A stretch of 64,000 nt of DNA from Symsagittifera roscoffensis (Eukaryota; Xenacoelomorpha; Acoela; Convolutidae), in the NCBI RefSeq assembly GCF_963678635.1, contig NC_087064.1:45987346-46051345 (forward strand), read 5' to 3'. Shown here in pieces: positions 59,731-64,000 of the stretch. The notes below the pieces were generated by a model that saw only the letters and a program-made list of their open reading frames with translations, was not told the DNA's origin and ran no database searches. Numbering within the stretch: position 1 is the stretch's first letter; every line of letters begins with the position of its first letter. The position numbers and the translations under genes are program-made.

Positions 59731-60950
59731 ACTTATCAAAAAACAATTCAGATAAAGGAAAAAAAGAACATATGGTGCATGAAAAAAAGTGTAAGGTAGT
59801 TTTCAATTGGCGAAAAAAAATTGAAAATCAAGCAATACAAGTTTTTCTTCGAAAACTATTTTTTTTTTGGTTTTATCAAGTTTATACTAGGCCCAATATA
59901 TCTTATGGCGTTTTTACATATGACTTTTCATCAAAATGTGTCTTGCAAATACTTGTTTTTGAGCAAAGTCGGATGATAAGGACCATATGTTTCAGGATTA
60001 AAAATAAAAAGGAATTTTTCTGGAATAAACCAAATTTTCTGAAATACAAAAACAACTTCTTAGGTTTTTATCGTGTTCCTGCCAAACCCATTATATCTTA
60101 TGGCTTTTTTAATGTTGCTGCGCCTCAAAAATTTCTTTGCAAAGAAAAAACTACGTTTACTCAAAGATATCGTTGATCAGTTACCATGAAAATCACATCT
60201 GAAAATTTTAAACAGAGATGAGTTAACTTAAAGGTGATCTACGAGAGCTCACAAACCAAAAATTCTTAATTTAAAAATAATTAGAACAAACTCCTTGCAG
60301 AGTTCATTCAGCCATAGGAGTAAAAAAAAAACTTAAAATCTTTTACCCTCAAACAAACTTCTACTTGACACGAAAAAATATTAACTATAAATGGAATTAA
60401 TTAATACCGTTTTTACAGCAAAAACTGTTTTCTCAAAGATAATTCCTATTTATACGAATTAAATTTTCCTATTTTTCTTTGCTGTTTCTAGTTTTTCAGG
60501 GACGCGCCTTAGTTTGTGCGTAAACCTTATGCGTTAGATACTGTTTGTGAGTGATGCTGTGAGTTAGAAACAATCTATTTATGCCTTTCTCACTAAATAC
60601 TCTTAGTTTGCTTGAATTTCCTGGCCGGATCAGAGCCCGGTAGTTTGTTTGTCCTAAACAAAAACCTCACCTCCGCACCCAAATGAGCATGGAACTTGAA
60701 TGATTATGAATGAGGCTACCAAATCATTCAATAATTCAGTGGGACAATTTGTTTACACGAACAAACAAACTTGTTCTAACTTGATACTGCTAGCCACACA
60801 AAATAATAAAAAAGGTTTTTATACTCCACGAATCCACGCGTTTTTATACCGCGAATCAATCAACGACTATTTACTCTTCGATCAAATCCGAGCATATTTA
60901 CTCCTCGGCGAAGCCTGATCATTAAACAGTATTGGTAACAAACAGCACAC

Positions 60951-61220
60951 CTGTTCATAGGTTCCGGACATCCGCAATTCGTCGCACGCGTATGTTAAAT
61001 ACAACGGATTTGAGGCGTCTCTCTTAGACACCAGCTGTCCCAGTTGGTTATTAAAAGCAGCCGTGTCTAGGTGTTTGCCAAAGTTACTAAGACGACTTTG
61101 CACCAGGTGTTTCCTGTCCACGACATTTAGTTCCCCTATTGAAATGACGTCATCGGCCAATTCCTCGGCTCGCTTGTGAAGAGGTCCAGAGGAGCTGACG
61201 CTGAGCACAAAGACACAACC
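60951..61220 (-). CDS. TEP1: TEP1-like exon: end of NACHT domain
   Basis: The acceptor is TTTTGTTTAG and the donor AACAG|GTGTGC, phase 0 at both ends. It encodes GCVFVLSVSSSGPLHKRAEE, then ISIGELNVVDRKHLVQSRLS, FGKHLDTAAFNNQLGQLVSK and RDASNPLYLTYACDELRMSG. The first strand with the S-x-S turn is the sensor region that follows Walker B. NPLYLTYACDELR is the conserved helix (P-L/x-hydrophobic-L) closing a NACHT domain. The FNNQ...LVSKR block is, to my knowledge, distinctive of TEP1 among NACHT-WD40 proteins. It is the strongest single exon for the gene call. Confidence 0.88.
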
Positions 61221-61235
61221 CTAAACAAAATTATG

Positions 61236-61421
61236 ATTGTTGTTGTTCCGAAATTGACCCCGAATCCAAAAATCCGTTCCACTCTGCGTTTTTGTTCATT
61301 GTTGTTGTTCCTAAATTGACCCCGAATCCAAAATTCCGTTCCACTCTCCGTTTTTGCTCATTGTTGTTGTCCCAAAATTGACCCCGAATCCAAAATTCCG
61401 TTCCACTCTCTGTTTTTGTTC
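61236..61421. repeat. 62-bp minisatellite, three copies
   Basis: Units start at 61236, 61298 and 61360, each with ATTGTTGTTGTTCC and ATTGACCCCGAATCC. They differ by a few substitutions. The array lies in the intron, ending 16 bases from the exon acceptor at 61220. Confidence 0.9.
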
Positions 61422-61598
61422 CAGCCAATTTTGACTACCTCACGGAAAGCTCAAAGCGGTATTAAATTCGAGCCCTTTTGATCGTTATTCGAATTTGAAA
61501 AATTTGTCTCAGTGTCGAGAAAAACTCGTCTGAATGTTTTCAAAAATTTTCAGACTAAATCAGGCGAAATTTGACGATCCCGGGTTGACCTCAATAGA

Positions 61599-62470
61599 CA
61601 AAAAATGCTAATCATACAGTTCCATAAACTAAGTCTATGAAAAAATTCTAATCATACAAATTTCATACATTTTGCTAAAATAGTCTGATCGAATTTTCAA
61701 AGAACTTTTTTCTTGCTTTGGCATAAAAGTCAGTGTATTGTAATAAATATAAAAGAACAACTTTTTGTCAAAAAAAAAGTACTAATCATACCAATTTCAT
61801 ATAAGGAAATTGTAAGACTAGCATTTTTTTTGATGGCGAACAAAAATTTTAGTTTTAAAATTTCACCGAACAACTCGAATTTTGTACTCAAACAAACATT
61901 TTCAAAAAAAACTTTTGCAAGCAAAATCAATTTGTGTGCATAACGTAGTCCTGGATACACCAAAATTTGATTTTTTTTCCATTTCTCTGGATAAACTTTT
62001 TCAAAAATGCTAAAAATTCCCATTTCTTTTGTATGGCATGCTTATGCATGCCTTGATCAATGACTGATAAATTAAAAACTCAATATTTGAAAGAAATCAT
62101 CTGGTAAATTTTTGCCAAAACTTAAAAGTTTGATGCTTTCAGTAAATAGTTTGTGTAAGACAACTCTTATACAATTCAGGTCGTTTCCAATGCATTGTAA
62201 TTGCAAGACCATGGAACCTTTGGTGACCCTAGTTTTGAGTAAACCATGGTTTTTGTAACTTGTGTTCACGAGAAATTAAACTGAAAAAAAAAAAAAACAA
62301 AAAAAAAAACAATTTTTTGGTTAATGGGACAATGCTTGTCATACAATTTCCATATATGAAAAATCACTAATCATAGACCTTTCATGCAGCTTTCCGTAGG
62401 TATGGATTTACAAAAAAAAGTGTATGAGTAGCATTTTTCCTATATGAAAGTTGTATGATTAGCATTTTTG
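61599..62470. mobile_element. TIR element, about 870 bp, with subterminal repeats
   Basis: The left end CAAAAAATGCTAATCATACA is matched in inverse complement by the right end, both followed inward by TTCCATA/TTTCATA. The core CTAATCATAC recurs inside (61657, 61782, 62367) and inverted (62423, 62452). Repeated subterminal motifs in both orientations are usual in DNA transposon ends. No transposase ORF and no clear target duplication were found. Confidence 0.6.
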
Positions 62471-62856
62471 GTAGTGGGATTTTAGCGAAATTGACTGATA
62501 TCCCAATTCTATTTCAACGTCTACAATTTCAACGTTATTTTAACTATTATTACTCCTAATTCTTTGGTTCTTTTACCTAATTCAATCAACCTTTACTGCA
62601 AACATACGTGAATTTATCTAATTGAGTCACCCTTTACTGGAAAAAATACTTAACTGAAAAATAAACTTTTTTATAGGTTGACTAAAATGATTTTTCGAGA
62701 TCTCCCAAAGCACTACAAACACCTTGTTTTGGTCAAATTTTCAGCAGCAGGCAAAATTTCGAAAGAACAGGTCAAAAAAGCGTTTTTAGGCACTTTTTGG
62801 AAAATTATGACCAGAAAAATGGATGTCTCAAATTAGTACAAAGAGGGAACTTTTGC

Positions 62857-62945
62857 ATCGGCAGGGATCGAATCCCTGAAGCCCCCCCAAAAAAATCCTT
62901 TGGTGGTGGGCAGAACATTCTGTGCTACTTGCACAGCAACTTGCT
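62857..62945 (-). repeat. tRNA-like SINE head
   Basis: The minus strand ends with B-box-like GGGATTCGATCCCTGCCGA, a complete T-arm stem and loop. The A box is unclear. A run of seven G follows the presumed variable region. Confidence 0.5.
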
Positions 62946-63020
62946 AGCCTTGTTTCATAGTAACATCACGACAGTTCCATTTGTTCGAGATTCGTTGTTG
63001 CCGAAGTTTCCTTTGGAAAT

Positions 63021-63480
63021 TAGACTTTTAATTACTATTCAAAAAAAAATAAACACCCCCAATCGATTTAGGGGAGGGCGGATAAAATGACTGTTTTTCA
63101 GAAATTAACTTCTTCGAAGGCAAAATAAATTGGTCTAATTGATCAAAAAACGTAATCGATAGAAAATTATGATTAATATTTTAGGTTATTAAAACGTGAT
63201 ATGTTACAATAGCTGGTAATTTTGAGTGTAAAGCAAGTATTAAAATTTGAGAATTATAATACATAATTTAGTCATTTCATTTTCAATCAATTATGCAACT
63301 ACTAAGATAGTTTTTGTAAATACATTTTTCTGGCAGATGAAATGCTACTCAAAAATTCAAAATTTACATTTCTGCAAAAAAGTTTGGCCTTTGAAGCGAA
63401 TTATAAATTATGTGCGAAGTAAAAGAAAAAGCGATCCAGCTATTCAATTTGAATCTACCATTTATTGAAATATATCAGCT
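63021..63480 (-). repeat. Inverted, diverged copy of the unit Y MITE and flank
   Basis: 63021-63194 is the reverse complement of about 32199-32345 (AATCGATTTAGGGGAGGG...). 63195-63478 corresponds to the MITE 31911-32196 with decayed ends. The flank is thus part of a larger repeated unit. Confidence 0.65.
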
Positions 63481-63778
63481 ATTAAAAGTATAAAAGAGCT
63501 GCTCCGTATAAAAAATTTCTCAACTCGTTGATTCTGCGCACTTGTTTGAAATGAATATCTTATGCGGAATTAAATTTCAGAATTAATACATGCTTGGGCA
63601 GGACATTCTACGGTAGGTCAAACAGAGGGTGAGACATTGTATGGTTGATCCGAAAAATATAGACCGATTCGAGTCTCTATTGTGTAATGCATGTTGTTTT
63701 GACTGGGCTCTTTTTTCTCTGATTCAACAACTTTGTTGAAAAAATAATGATTTTTATCCCATATTATTTTTTGCTCAC

Positions 63779-63959
63779 TTTAGGAAGAACTTTGGGCACC
63801 CAGTTTAGATTACAATATGTGACGCCACCGCTTTTGGTAGTTTTTGAGCACATCCGTTCGAGTCCATCAAAGAAAAGCAGGAAAGGTCTCTTCTGTCTCT
63901 TTAGGGAGAACAGTGACACAACTATCTGCAGCCACTTCAGGAATTCCTTTCTCAGCTCA
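63779..63959 (-). CDS. TEP1: TEP1-like exon: NACHT Walker B region
   Basis: The acceptor is TATGTTTCAG and the donor CTAAA|GTGAGC. One base completes the previous codon, and it ends in phase 0. It encodes ELRKEFLKWLQIVVSLFSLK, then RPFLLFFDGLERMCSK and CNLNWVPKVLPK. RPFLLFFDGLERM is a Walker B strand with the D-G-L-x-x-h of NACHT proteins, and NWVPKVLPK is the W-L/V-P-x-x-L-P segment that follows it in NACHT-WD40 members. Walker A must lie upstream, beyond position 64000. The next exon continues with the sensor strand in phase. Confidence 0.88.
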
Positions 63960-63968
63960 CTGAAACAT

Positions 63969-64000
63969 AAAACATTGTCAACTGACAGTTGGAAAAGAGA
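63969..64000 (+). repeat. Family A left end, cut by the window edge
   Basis: AAACATTGTCAACTGACAGTTGG then AAAAGAGA. The hairpin CAACTG-A-CAGTTG (63979-63991) is perfect but differs in stem sequence from the other copies. It begins about 10 bases upstream (on the transcript) of the exon acceptor. Confidence 0.6.

Larger units (their letters stand above)
54121..60950 (-). other. Intron with a 165-bp array, duplications and SINEs
   Basis: The 6.8-kb intron (donor AACAG|GTGTGC, acceptor ATTTTCAG) holds the array at 55330-56660, a diverged 0.96-kb direct duplication (57060-57560 and 58040-58510), two SINEs and a family A copy at 59370-59730. ATGAACGTTACTAGCTC recurs at 55018 and 57581. The 60180-60950 part has nothing I can name. 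Confidence 0.6.
1..63959 (-). other. TEP1: TEP1-like gene, internal part spanning the window
   Basis: Twelve minus-strand exons spread over 64 kb join into one reading frame: the second half of a NACHT domain, a helical linker, then about six WD40 blades. In TEP1 this order follows an N-terminal TROVE module, which would lie beyond position 64000. Motifs seen are the Walker B-like FLLFFDG, an FNNQ...KR...NPLYL segment that I recognise as TEP1-like, and WINKP just before the propeller. TEP1 proteins belong to the STAND NTPases and bind vault and telomerase RNA. All junctions agree in phase except those on either side of the 26.6-kb intron. The gene continues past both window edges, so start, stop and promoter are not visible. 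NWD1 or another NACHT-WD40 protein is the main alternative. Confidence 0.75.

Noticed and set aside
59772-60176. Plus-strand open frame of 134 codons
   Set aside because: It consists of two diverged copies of a roughly 195-base A/T-rich repeat, with no domain, poor codon bias and the wrong strand for the host gene.

Overview
The window is AT-rich metazoan nuclear DNA, most likely from an invertebrate. It shows GT-AG introns, many degraded repeats, tRNA-derived SINEs, a copia-type retrotransposon and a conserved animal gene broken into short exons. It shows no bacterial features, and I cannot name the species.

One host gene runs through the whole window on the minus strand. Its 5' part lies beyond 64000 and its 3' part beyond position 1. 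Twelve exons can be placed at splice sites, and the reading phase agrees across almost every junction. In transcript order they are 63779-63959, 60951-61220, 53988-54120, 45996-46316, 19251-19369, 17587-17745, 10993-11170, 10453-10548, 10078-10202, 9612-9873, 5093-5273 and 1-188. The first two encode the second half of a NACHT NTPase domain, the next four or five a helical linker, and the rest about six WD40 blades. Order and local motifs fit telomerase-associated protein 1 (TEP1) better than NWD1, NPHP3 or APAF1. TEP1 is the large protein of vault and telomerase ribonucleoproteins. One small exon is probably missing between 45996 and 19369.

Almost everything else is intronic repeat. At 0.2-5 kb and 5.3-9.6 kb there are SINEs, repeat family A and a 172-bp tandem array. 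At 11-17.6 kb there are family B copies and a second array-bearing repeat, itself split by a family A insertion. The largest intron (19370-45995) holds a degraded retroelement (about 20.0-24.8 kb) whose gag zinc knuckle is interrupted by a younger, internally deleted copia element (20477-23451, 241-bp LTRs, 5-bp target duplication). After it comes an 18-kb field of segmental duplications (24.8-42.6 kb), in which a 2.5-kb unit X occurs four times and a 4-kb unit Y occurs two and a fraction times. The same intron holds a 350-bp TIR element present in only one X copy, and a 436-bp hAT-type MITE with 8-bp target duplications. The 46.3-54 kb intron holds a nearly identical 1.47-kb tandem duplication. 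The 54-61 kb intron holds a 165-bp satellite-like array and more SINEs. The 61.2-63.8 kb intron holds a 62-bp minisatellite and a TIR element.

Two repeat-biology patterns stand out. Several dispersed families carry short hairpins whose stems change in a compensatory way between copies. All ten independent tRNA-derived SINEs found are oriented with the host transcript. The four X copies carry splice-site-flanked open segments on the minus strand that I could not assign to a family; these are the best candidate for something undescribed.
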